Shown here: one piece after another, positions 21,096-31,484 of the stretch
Position numbering within the stretch: position 1 is the stretch's first letter
Layout of the letters: the number at the start of each line of letters is the position of its first letter
Assembly: GCA_019787685.1 (NCBI GenBank)
Contig: JAHNUO010000001.1
Span: 992,001-1,056,000 of the forward strand
Origin: Chiua virens
Taxonomy: Eukaryota; Basidiomycota; Agaricomycetes; Boletales; Boletaceae
DNA: 64,000 bases
Reading direction: 5' to 3'
The notes under the pieces: model-generated
What the model saw: the letters and a program-made list of their open reading frames with translations, nothing else
The model's database searches: none
Told to the model about the DNA's origin: nothing
Position numbers and translations under genes: made by a program

Positions 21096-23709
21096 TGACG
21101 AGGCGTTTCACCCGAGTCGTTGCCTCGTAAGGTTAAATTTTTTGGGTTTGTAAATAGTGGAGTGTCTGAGTCAAGGGAAATTATGAGCAAGGTTTTATTT
21201 TATTTGAGTATTCAAGTATGTACAACATTCAAATGTAGACTCAAGTAGTCAAATTTATGATCAACAGCAAAACAAAGATACCAGAGTGAAATTAAAATCC
21301 AGGAAGGGTTGAGGGAAGTGGGATAACTGGGACATGTTGTGGCAGTCTCATGTCAATGCAAAGGTGGGAATAGGACCTAAATAGAGTCAGTAGAGTGGGC
21401 ACCAAGGGGCGAATCAACCGGTTGCGAAACGAACGTACCACATTGAAATTGAGATATAAAGGGGGATAGAGGCAAGAGGAGTGGAGATGTCGGGGCTGTT
21501 TGATGTCGATATAGAGGTGGGAATGGTGGCTAAATAGACTGAATTGAGTGAGTATGAATCGATGAATCGATCGACAGCGAAACGAACATACCAAAATGAA
21601 ATCAAGATCCAGGGAGGATCGAGGCAACTGGGGAGACTGGGATGGATCGGAGCCATTTCGGGTGGAAGTAAAAACGGGACTGGTACCTAAATGGACCCAA
21701 TGGAGTGAGTACAAAGGGGCGAATCATTCAGTAGTGAAACGAACGTACCACAGTGAATTGAGTTGCAAGGAGGGTCGAGGCAAGTGGGGCGACTTGGGGC
21801 ATGTCAAGGCCATTTTGCGCAGATGTAAGGGCGAGGATAGCACCTACATATACTCAATGGAATGAGTACTGAGCGCTGAAACGATCGGGGGTGAAACAAA
21901 CGCACCACAGTGAATTTGAGGTCCAAGGGGGGTCAAGGCATGTAGGGTAACCGGGGCGTGCTGGGGCCATTTCGGGTCGACATAAAGGCATGAATGGGAC
22001 CTAAATAGATGTAGTAAAGTGTGTCCCAAGCGGCGAATCAACCGGTCGTGAAACGAACGTACCACATTGATATTTCAGTCCAAGGGGGAGGGAAGGCAAG
22101 GGGAGCGACTGGGACATGTCGGGGGTGTTTCGGGTCGATTTAAAGGCAGGAATGGCACCTAAATAGACTCAGTAGAGTGGGCCCCAAGCGGGAAATCAAT
22201 TGGTCGCGAAATGAACGTACCACATTGAAATTAAGGTCCAAGGGGGGAGGGGAGGCAAGAGGAGCGGCTGGGACTTGTCAGGGCCATTTGAAGTCAATGT
22301 AAAGATAGGAATGGTGGCTAAATAGACTAAATGTAGTGAATACGAAGCAACGAATCGATCGACGGCAAAACGAACGTACCAAAGCGACAATAAGATCTAG
22401 GGAGGGTCGAGGCAAGTGGGGTGAGCGGGATGCGTCGGGGCTGTTTCGGGCGGATGTAAAGGTGGGAATGGGACCTAAATATGCTCAATGGAGTGAGTAC
22501 CAAGTGGTGAAACGATCGGTGGTGAAACGAACGCACCACAGTGAATTTGAGGTCCAAGGGGGGTCAAGGCATGTAAGATAACCGGGACGTGCCGGGGCTG
22601 TTTTGGGTCGACATCAAGGCGTGAATGGGACCTAAATAGACGTAATAGAGTGTGCCCCAAGCGGCGAATCAACCGGTCGTGAAACGAACGTACCACAATG
22701 ATATTTCAGCCCAAGGGGGGAGGGGAGGCAAGGGGAGCGACTGGGACATGTCGGGGGTGTTTCGGGTCGACATAAAGGCGTGAATGGCACCTAAATAGAC
22801 ATAATAGAGTGTGCCCCAAGCGGCGAATCAACCGGTTGTGAAACGAACGTACCATATTGATATTTCAGTCCAAGGGGGAGGGGAGGCAAGGGGAGCGACT
22901 GGGACATGTCGGGGGTGTTTCGGGTCGACATAAAGGCGTGAATGGCACCTAGATAGACATAATAGAGTGTCCCCCAAGCGGCGAATCAACCGGTGGTGAA
23001 ACGAACATACCACATTGAAATTTCAGTCCAAGGGGGAGGGGAGGCAAGGGGAGCGACTGGGACATGTCGGGGGTGTTTCGGGTCGATGTAAAGGTAGGAA
23101 TGGTGGCTAAATAGACTAAATGTGGTGAATATGAAGCGACGAATTGATCGACGGCAAACCGAGCGTACCAGAGCGAAAATAAGATCTAGGGAGGGTCAAG
23201 GCAAGTGGGGTGACCGGGATGTATTTGGGCTGTTTCGGGTCGATGTAAAGGTGGGAATGGGACCTAAATATGCTCAATGGAGTGAGTACCAAGTAGTGAA
23301 ACGATCGGTGGTGAAACGAACGCACCACACTGAATTTGAGGTCCAGGGGGGGGTCGAGGCAAGTGGGGTAACCAGGATGTGTTGGGGCCATTTCGGGCCG
23401 ACGTAAAGATTGGAATGGGACCTAAATACACTGAATGGAGTGTGTACCAAGCGACGAAACAAACAGCAACGAAATGGACATACCAGAGAGAATTTGTCCA
23501 AAAGGTGAGGTCGAGTCGAAAGCGAAGGGACAGCCCAAAAAGGCAAGCACGTGGCATTTAGCGACTGAAGCGACCGACGCGACTGAAGCGACCGAAGCGA
23601 CCGACGCGACTGAAGCGCACAGCCGAGCGAGGAGCGAGACAGCCGAAATAGGCGTCGGAAATCGTCGTCGTGAGTCGCTCCCACACCCCGTTCTCCGTTA
23701 ACTTATTGA
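21096..23709 (-). mobile_element. Array unit U6: last unit and right boundary of the array
   Basis: The hairpin starts at 21096. About 15 monomers run from near 21267 to 23469, and the type I tail starts at about 23508. The tail ends ...CGTTAACTTATTGA and then host sequence begins at TGTTTTGGG. On the minus strand this is host ...AAAACA followed by TCAATAAGTTAACGG, matching Helitron insertion after an A with a 5' TC. The inner copies have the hairpin at this point instead. Confidence 0.7.
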
Positions 23710-23814
23710 TGTTTTGGGTTGTCAGCTCGGTAGCAATCAGGCCACCTGGCCGGGCCGTTGTCACGTACACAGCGGCAACCTGCAAGTTGTCTCCCCACAG
23801 TCACCTCCGAGACA

Positions 23815-25341
23815 ATGCGTTTCACGATCTCGAACCAGACGTCCGACAGTCTCCTTTGCCAGTTTGACAAGGTCACAAGGAACGAGTACATCCTAGTGCC
23901 CCCGTTCTCCGAAATCGAGGTCTCCCCTAAATGCAGCACTCTCTTGTTCGCCAAGCGCCCGCATGATGCGACCTTCAAAGAACTCGGAGATATCGTTGAA
24001 AGCACAAGTTCTGTCGCAGTGAAACTTACTATGGCATCCGGAAGAAAGTGGCAGCGGCTCACGGGGAAAGGTGACTCTCCCTGGTCCATATATCGCAATC
24101 GGGTGTGTTCTCATGCGCTCGAAACACCCTGGGTTGTCCTAATCATTATGCACATCATGCGTTAACAGATATCCCGCAAACACCATGCATTGATCGTGTT
24201 CCCGTATAGAGATACCTCGTGCTTCCTTGCAAGTATTCCCAATTCGGTTCCCCTTTCGTCATTGATGCTGCCAGGTCAGTCTTGCCCTTTCTTTTGAAAA
24301 TCACCCTTGCGATCTCCCTGCATAGGGACACACGAAACAATGGCGTTTTATGGATGGCCTATCTCACAATGCCAGTCCAAACCCTTGGATACCCAGTTAC
24401 ATGCAGGGATTCGCGTGCTTGACATCCGACTCTCCATTGTAGATGGGAAACTCATCGCATACCATGGAATATTCCCGGAAGTTACCCCATTCGCAGATAT
24501 CCTCATTACCTTGCATAATTTTCTCACTACGCCTGCCACTGCTAGTGAAACGGTTGTAGTTTCTATCAAACAAGAAGACTCTGATAGGAAATCATTTCCT
24601 GAACTAGTCTACGAAGAGATCGTGACGTCGCCCGGCGGAATTGAAATGTGGTATCTTGACAATCAAATACCCAATCTTGGCGAAGTCCGGGGGAAAGCAG
24701 TCATGTTCAGTCGTTTTGGTGACAATTCCGCCAATGGAATCCATCCCCCTATTTGGCCAGACAGTGCAAAGGAAGGTTTCCAATGGGAATGTGATGGGAC
24801 GCTGGTACAAGTTCAAGACTGGTGAGTTCGCGTGTCTATGCATCCTTCAAAACCAAGATATTTGCCAAAACTAAATGGAACGTGTGTTGCTTACCGGGAG
24901 TGACACAGGTATGGCATCCCGTCATTTTTGTCTATCTCCGAAAAGACCTCGCTGGCAACGGAAATCCTCGTTTCACCTCCTGACTCTCCGAATCCCACCC
25001 TTGCGATTTCATTCATGTCAGCTTCATCTATACCCTTGGCCTTACCCTCTATTATTGCATGCGGATTCGGATGGCCAAAATGGGGTCTGGGGTTCGAAGG
25101 TGTCAACGAGCGTGTCGGGAAATGGTTGCTGGATCAACTGGGTGCAGATTACACCAATTGGCAGCGAAACTGGTCCGATTATGGCCATCCGAAGTGTACA
25201 GCTGATAGAACTGACAACTCACGGTTTGGCCCGTTCGCTGACGCGGGCCCGCGGATAAGGGGATGGGCGCTGATGGATTACTATGAAGATCCTATCGGTG
25301 CAGGCGTTATACAGTTACTTGTGGAATGCAATTTCAGATGA
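23815..25341 (+). CDS. PI-PLC X-like phosphodiesterase
   Basis: Belongs to the PLC-like phosphodiesterase superfamily (phosphatidylinositol-specific phospholipase C X-type barrel), which cleaves glycerophosphodiester bonds through two catalytic histidines. From ATG 23815 the N-terminal 90 residues (MRFTISNQTSDSLLCQFDK) form a beta-rich lead domain. After an intron ending near 24171 come VPLSSLMLPG, then a second intron and THETMAFYGWPISQCQ, placing the first His in LPGTHETMA. The second His is in GKLIAYHGIF, with RVLDIRL before it and ETVVVSIKQED after it. The last exon (from about 24906) ends RGWALMDYYEDPIGAGVIQ and a stop at 25341. The Gly/Arg set around GKAVMFSRFG is retained. An alternative upstream start at 23758 exists. 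The Helitron array ends 105 bp upstream. Confidence 0.85.
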
Positions 25342-26189
25342 AGCAAGACCAGGGAAAAGGGGTCCTGACGTCAATGCCGCTGCATCGCGTGTGTCGGTGT
25401 CAGTCAGATTGAAGTCAGTGGCGGATTCCGCGCGGTGGGTTGATGAAAAGTGGAAGAAGTCGGAAGAGGCAGAGTTATTTATCCAGAGCGGGGTTATCCA
25501 GAACGACGCTACTTCTGCTGACGATACACTTGTGATTCGTCGTGGCAACATCTGTTGGTGACCTAATGGAGTAGTACATCGGACTCATTTCGGAAGACAT
25601 GTACAATTCAAAGTGGTAAATCGTGATCTGCACCCTATCCTCCTCGAGCACACGTCATGACATCTTTTCTGGTCAGTCGACTGATTCAGTACCTCGTCGC
25701 GGCTTGGCTCGCGCTATTCGATCATGATGGCCTGAGTCTGAGTCGACCGTGACACATTCGACAACGTGGCTGACATAATTTCTTCTGCATGCACACAAAG
25801 TTTGACGAGCTCGAATCGCCATTCTCGTGGGAGACGGAAATCGCTCAACAGAAAAGTTGCGATCACCACCGTACGTGCGCAGTCAGCAAGTAGCCGAAGA
25901 ATAAGGGTCCTATACATCATAGTAGCAACTGCCTCGTGGAAGCGTCAAGTTTTGCCCCACTCTTTTGGGTCGCACCGCATTCATCCGATCACTCGCCAAG
26001 CTGTCTTGTCAGCCCTCAGCCTTGCAGCCCGTACGCTTAAATACCATGCGCCGTGCGCGAGAAATGTCCCAATTACTCTTCCCTTCTAACCACTCCCATT
26101 CCACCTCCCCTTTCCAAACAGTTCTCCCTGTCGTTGCTGTTTCCCACTCCGGACAGTCTCCTATTCTTACAGAGCAGCTCGAGTTGACC
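25342..26189. other. Intergenic region, nothing convincing
   Basis: Short ORFs occur on both strands (for example 25283-25561 and 25766-26089), but they overlap each other, lack recognisable domains and show no consistent splicing. The right part (26040-26160) is pyrimidine-rich (CCACTCCCATTCCACCTCCC) and probably holds the promoter of the LOG gene. Confidence 0.5.
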
Positions 26190-27487
26190 ATGGTCGCGCC
26201 ATCCAAATCACGCGCCGTAGCCGTGTACTGTGCCGCCTCGCTCGGCCACAAAAAAGCCTACCAAGCGGCTGCATTATGTAAGTCACTAATCCTTCTCCGT
26301 CATTAAGTACTTTACTATTTAGTCACATCACCATTTCATCGCGTAACTAACTGATCATTGTTTCCGCACGGCAGCTGTCGCGCATGCGCTTGTAGCGGCA
26401 AACCGACCCCTCGTGTACGGTGGCGGCAACAGCGGCATCATGGGCGTCGTGTCCGGTGCCGTCGCCAATTATGAGGGCAGTAAAGTCACAGGAATCATCC
26501 CATACGCCATCCTCGCTGCTGGCGGCGAGAAGGACAAAGGCAACGGTCAACCGCGATCCAATACGATCGCCGAACTTTTGGATGAGAAACGGAGGGGCGA
26601 GGTACGTATCCTGGGTTCTTCGGACCCGGTTTCACGATGTGAGCACCTCCAAAATGCTGACGGCCTTCCGTTCTGCCGCTCGGAAATTAGGTGGAAACGG
26701 TGAGTAACTTTGTCCCGTCTACACGTGCACAGGATTAATGAAAACCCTTCCCTGACGGGCGGTGCTTCATTGCGACCAGATCGTCGTCAACTCTATGCAT
26801 GAACGCAAAGTTGAAATGGCAAAACGCGTAGGTGCCTTCATCGGCCTGCCTGGTGGATTCGGCACCTTTGAGGAGGTATGTATTGATGATGTGGTGTAAC
26901 CTCACGCTAACGGGACGACTTTGATTGGTCAGATCCTTGAAGTCATCACCTGGAACCAACTTAATATCCATAATAAACGTAAGTGCCTTAATCCATGACT
27001 TTTTGATCCTGCTCATCTCGATCGTCCCTTTTTTGAATAAATGACCGCAGCCGTTATCCTTATCAACGTCTACGCCTACTACAACCCACTCCGCGACCTC
27101 GTCCGGAACGGTGTCCGTGAGGGCTTTATCCGGCCCGAGAATGAAAAACTCGTCGTGTTCGTCGACGGTCCTGCCGATCACGCAGCACACGAGACTTTTG
27201 ACTGGGGCCAGGCAGCGATCAGCGCGATCGAGGCCTGGGAACACGACAAGATATCCACCTTGCCGTTCCACTGGCACAAGGATGTGGACCGCAGCGATTT
27301 GAGTTATGTGAATGGCCACGTGAACGGCCATGTGAACGCGGAGGGCAATGCCGATGCCGCGAACACAAAATCCAAGGTGGAGCACATCGAGTCGATCCCT
27401 GGGTTAAGCACCCTCCCTGGTCTCAAGCTTACCCATGGGTGGTTTAAGCGAGTGTGGCACGTGCGTTCGAGAACGACGAGGATATGA
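26190..27487 (+). CDS. LOG-family cytokinin riboside 5'-monophosphate phosphoribohydrolase
   Basis: The LOG family (often misnamed lysine decarboxylase-like) removes ribose 5-phosphate from N6-modified AMP; in fungi the substrate is less certain. The start at 26190 gives [17 protein letters not shown]. Spliced exons yield [21 protein letters not shown] (nucleotide-binding GGGxxGxMG), then [20 protein letters not shown] and the signature [10 protein letters not shown], followed by [18 protein letters not shown]. Both family motifs are intact. At least five short introns (first 26278-26374) join in frame. The C-terminus is longer than in bacterial LOG and contains a repeated [10 protein letters not shown] stretch before a basic end at 27487. 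Confidence 0.9.
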
Positions 27488-27708
27488 CTTTATCGCGTTG
27501 GCGTGCTCAGGTTAATTTGCTTAACTAGAGTATCTTTTGATAATTATACCCGCCATCTCAAACGATTTTTTTCACGCTTTCTGTATCCCTTGTTGTAGAA
27601 TATGCCCTCGTTTTCCTACTTTCATGGACGATGTATGTACCACTACGCATGCAGATCTATGCACTTTTATGCTGTGCGCGCGTGATCGCTCGCATACTCA
27701 CTCTTACT

Positions 27709-29362
27709 TCAAGGCTTGACAGACGACTTGCCAAAGGACGGATCTATCTTGCGGGTGGCGTCCATGAACGCGTCTATGTCGGCTTCTGTGACCTTAGCCT
27801 TTCTCTGCGGCATGTGTCAATATCTATTGTTTCGATCAAGACGGGACATGCACACCTCTTGGAAGTCCTTGACAAATGCCTGGAGCAACTGAATACACCT
27901 TGCCTTCAATTGTCCAGTGAGGAGACGGCCTGCGCGATAATCCTGACACAGGACAACCATTCCGTCAGTTCACACATCGCCATCGGCAACCGGAACAGGC
28001 CATCCGAGAAGAGACATAAATCCGAAACCCTCACCTCGCCAAGCATCTTCAACTCCTCATCATCTTCCAAGAAGAAGCTCAAATACTGGTACGCCACGTC
28101 CACTTCCGTGTCACCGCCAAACTTTCGGTGCTCCTCCTCGGTCTCCCGCCCACCGGAGAAGCCATGTCTATTGACTTTGTTCTTGATTTGGCTCGGGGTA
28201 TCGGACATGTATATACTCGAGTTGGGATCTGATGCGCTCATCTTGGTTTGTGGTCCTTGGAGGGCGGGGAAGAAACGCGAGTGAATGAGAGCGGGTTTAG
28301 GATACTTGAGCTTTTGGGCGACGTCGCGCGTCAGTCGGAAGTAGGGGTCTTGGTCGATGGCGCAGGGAATGAGGCAGGGAATATCGGTCACTTGGCCAAA
28401 TATTTGAGGGAAAGAGTTGGAGAACGAGGGTGCGGCTTGAATAGAACAAAAGTGGATCTTGCCGATATTGTCTCTGATAAAAGATGATAATAAGTGTTTT
28501 TAAATTCATCCTCTGCAAACCAGACTCACGAGTCTGTGAAACCAAACGTCGCTTTGGACTGATTGTAGGAAATTTGGCGAGAGATCTTGACGACGTTGTG
28601 GTAGAAGACACCGCCGACAAAGTCGAGATTGCTGAATATGAACGTTTTCTTGAGATTGAAGCCAACGGCAATGATGTCTCTGGTATTGCTTCGAGAAAAC
28701 TTCCGTACGTCATCTATCTTGAGCTCGTGCTTGAACAAGAACTTTTCGTCATCTAAACTACAGAGGTGAACCACGTCCTCGTGATTCTTGAACGAGAGAA
28801 GAACCCACCTGTCAGTTGAATGACTAGCGGGACGTCAAATACGTCCTGCAACCATCTGTTCTAGGATGAGATCGGGGACGACGTGGTCCTAGGAAGACCT
28901 ACTTTGTAAAAATGAATGGAATCATGTGTCCGATATGTATGCTATCACTGCTTGGTCCTCGACCGGTATATAAGAAGAACGGTTTCCCTTGCTCGTACCG
29001 ATCCAAGATACGGTCAAACTCCCTGGCCACCGAAAGAGACGATTTTCAATCTACTGGACACCACGCGTCAAGAACGAGAGCGGAACGCACCGATGGGAGA
29101 AGAACATCCCCCTTCGCAAGAGCGGGTGTGGTTTGTGCCCCGTGAGTTTCTCGAATCGCTCGAGCAACGTCGCATCGACACGGCGTGTCCCAAATTGATC
29201 GATCAACTTGTCATAGTCAATCGCGAGCTGTTTCCCCTCTGCAGAAACGGAACCCTGGACGTCCCATGGTGTAACAACCTGCTCATGCGCCATAGAAGGA
29301 TCGGCTGGTTTGATGGCCAGTGCAGATTTGAGAATATCGACGGTTGCGTCGTTTTGTGTCAC
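27709..29362 (-). CDS. WRS1: Tryptophanyl-tRNA synthetase, cytosolic
   Basis: Class I synthetase that charges tRNA-Trp. From ATG 29362 ([18 protein letters not shown]) the protein contains [25 protein letters not shown] and [13 protein letters not shown]. The next exon has the ATP-binding HIGH-type motif IHIGHMIPF. Later come [20 protein letters not shown] and FSNLDFVGG, then [18 protein letters not shown] and the KMSKS equivalent [13 protein letters not shown]. The C-terminus, after two short introns, is [19 protein letters not shown] with a stop at 27709. This is the eukaryotic form (KMSAS). No WHEP domain is visible. A TATA-like box lies about 45 bp upstream. Confidence 0.95.
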
Positions 29363-29405
29363 TGTAGATTCAAAAGATACGCTTTGGTGGCAGCGCCAGT
29401 ACTAG

Positions 29406-29415
29406 ATTATATATA
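29406..29415 (-). promoter_or_regulatory. TATA-like box upstream of WRS1
   Basis: The minus strand reads CTTATATATAATC about 45-55 bp before the WRS1 ATG. It is the only T/A-alternating run in the upstream 100 bp. Function is inferred from position only. Confidence 0.35.
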
Positions 29416-29670
29416 AGCTGTTCAGACTCGAGCGAAAAAGGAAATCGATTTGACTCATCCATGACTCGAACCGACATAGGCTAAGTCTAAGCGTCAATGG
29501 GTTTACTACGTCATGTGCATACATCGAGTAACCATACGGTGCTCCTCATTGTCCCAAATCATGCCACAGGTCTCGGGATTCATTCGCCCACCTGATCGTA
29601 TATTAGTATCATTGGTGTTATCATTCACTATTTGACTATTATTATAAACATCAACTTGTCCAAGGGTAAT

Positions 29671-29697
29671 GCTGGTGCTGGTGCTGGTGCTGGTGGT
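29671..29697. repeat. GGTGCT microsatellite
   Basis: Four tandem copies of GCTGGT/GGTGCT followed by GGTGGT, in the non-coding stretch between WRS1 and TBP1. Confidence 0.8.
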
Positions 29698-29747
29698 GTT
29701 ATTTTAAATATTGCCCTCGTAGTCCTGCAAGGCGGGCGCAGGCAATA

Positions 29748-30823
29748 TCACGGTTTTCTAAACTCGCACAGCACCGTATATATGGTGTTGAACGCAGTGT
29801 ATATCTCCTCTCTAACCTGGATCAGACAACGTTAATATTGGGAACTCGAACGAAGACCAAGCGCTCAAGACAAGCGGCTTACCTTTGCACCAGTCAACAC
29901 TATCTTTCCTGAGACGAAGATCAACAGCACGACCTTCGGCTTCAGCATACGGTAGATGAGACCGGGGAAGAGCTGATCCGACATCAATAGTCGTCCATAT
30001 AGGCTAATGCAATGATACGTACCTCGGGCTCATAACTGCTGAACTGTCCGTGACTGTAGGCAAGACCCTCCAATCTTATCGGGAACTTGACGTCACAGCT
30101 GCCGACGATATTTTGGATCTTGAATTCAGCAAACTTTGCATCGAAGCCAAGCTTTTGTACAATGCGAGCATATTTGCGCGATGCAAGCCTCGAGTCATCT
30201 TCGCTCTTCGCACCCGTGACGACCATCTTACCCGACGCGAAGATGAGGGCAGTGGTCTTGGGTTCGCGAATACGCATGATGACGGCAGCAAAACGCTAAT
30301 GTGCAAAAAGCGCATTGACGTGCACAAATATGCAAATTTAACATGTAATACCAACCTTTGGATTATACTCTGCGTTTCGCGCATGTAGTGCAATCGTCTT
30401 AAGGTCTAACCGACAATCGAGGTTGACAGTTGCGACGATGTTTTGAAGGGTTGGGACGATGCCTTCCACGGCAGTGATATGTTGCTGCTCGAGCGTTAGT
30501 GGTACTGGAGTGGCAGGGACGGCGGGAGCTGGTGGCGTCGATGGACCGGCGACTGCAGGAGAAGACGCGCCCTTGCTGGTTGTCGTGATGGCATTCGCCT
30601 GGGATGTGGATACGACAGGAACTGGGGCTGGGGCTACCGGTGGTGGTGTATGTGACTGGGAAAGTGGCGATGGCCCAGGTAGAGCGAGACCCGATGGCCC
30701 AGGGAGGCTAAGGGAACTGGGGCCAGGGAGGGCGAGTCCATTGGACTGGGATGGCTGCTGTGGTTGATAGGGAGCGGCTGACCTGCCAAAAGTCACCTGA
30801 CGTGCGGGGAGCGCAAAGGACAT
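29748..30823 (-). CDS. TBP1: TATA-box-binding protein
   Basis: Core subunit of TFIID, used by all three nuclear RNA polymerases. Start at 30823 gives [17 protein letters not shown] and a 130-residue Pro/Ser/Ala N-terminus with LPGPSxLxLPGPS repeats. The saddle domain starts at [18 protein letters not shown]. First repeat: [30 protein letters not shown] and [14 protein letters not shown]. Second repeat: [43 protein letters not shown] and [11 protein letters not shown]. The end is [14 protein letters not shown] with a stop at 29748. The residues of both repeats that contact DNA are present. At least four introns, all in frame. The N-terminus is low complexity and is not expected to be conserved. 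Confidence 0.95.
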
Positions 30824-30920
30824 CTTTTTCGGGATTTGAGATGGCGGTCGCAGTGAAAGAGGGCGTGGGAAAGGAAAGGCGTGGGTGAAAACGGGGCAAC
30901 TCGTCGGGGGAGCGACCTTC

Positions 30921-30928
30921 TTATATAT
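30921..30928 (-). promoter_or_regulatory. TATA-like box upstream of TBP1
   Basis: The minus strand reads CAATATATAAGAAGG about 98 bp upstream of the TBP1 ATG. Placement suits a core promoter. Assignment is by position only. Confidence 0.35.
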
Positions 30929-31484
30929 TGACGAGATTTAAAACTCCGCTTATGATTACAATCAAACCGCAGTCGTGACACTCTCTTGTTTGCTTCCACC
31001 ACACTCACCTTATGATCCGCACGGGTTTCTTTCAATCCGTGTTCACATTCTAGCCTTCCAGACTTTCCTTCATCCTTGCATCCATCTTCCTAAGTACTAT
31101 GTCGTCTTCGAGAGGTGGAATGAGACCAGAATGTAGTTGCAGCCGATATCACGACAATGCTGCGGATGTGACGAATATTCTAGAATCCAGTGCCAAATAT
31201 AGAGATTTATCTCTCACGCCACACATCAGCCTTGACTTCATTCCACTGAGTAGAAAACAATACAAAAGGTGCACATGCATTGTACACCTTATATACCATA
31301 CAGGAAAATATGGGAACCAGTCGTACATAGTATACAGACAATATTCAAACACTGTCCAAAAAATGTTGAAAGTTAGGTTTGATGAATGCACGTTGAAAGA
31401 AAGAAAAAAGGGACAAGAAGCGAGATCATAAAGCTGTATTTGCGCGTCTCAAAAACTTTCGCGCTTCGATCAATACCCAAGCGC
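30929..31484. other. Intergenic between TBP1 and the membrane protein gene
   Basis: A 110-codon ORF on + (31099-31431) and an 80-codon ORF on - overlap completely, have no recognisable domain and contain low-complexity ends. Neither is supported as a gene. The right part is the likely 3' UTR of the membrane protein gene. Confidence 0.4.

Noticed and set aside
5041..23640. CRISPR-like regular repeats
   Set aside because: Repeats are long (157-160 bp) without unique spacers, in a eukaryotic genome with introns and no cas genes.
14961..23684. Many minus-strand ORFs of 60-169 codons in the arrays (rich in HSHLY, FTSTRN, RSFH)
   Set aside because: They repeat with the satellite monomer, change frame at each copy because the period is not divisible by three, and start and stop at random points.
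6035..23709. Centromere or telomere-associated satellite
   Set aside because: The array is only about 18 kb, has intact single-copy genes close on both sides, contains a Rep-helicase and has no telomere-type repeat.
25283..25561. 92-codon ORF after PI-PLC
   Set aside because: Overlaps the end of PI-PLC in another frame, has an equal-sized ORF on the other strand and no recognisable content.
28912..29416. 166-codon + ORF over WRS1
   Set aside because: Antisense to exons holding the HIGH motif of tryptophanyl-tRNA synthetase.
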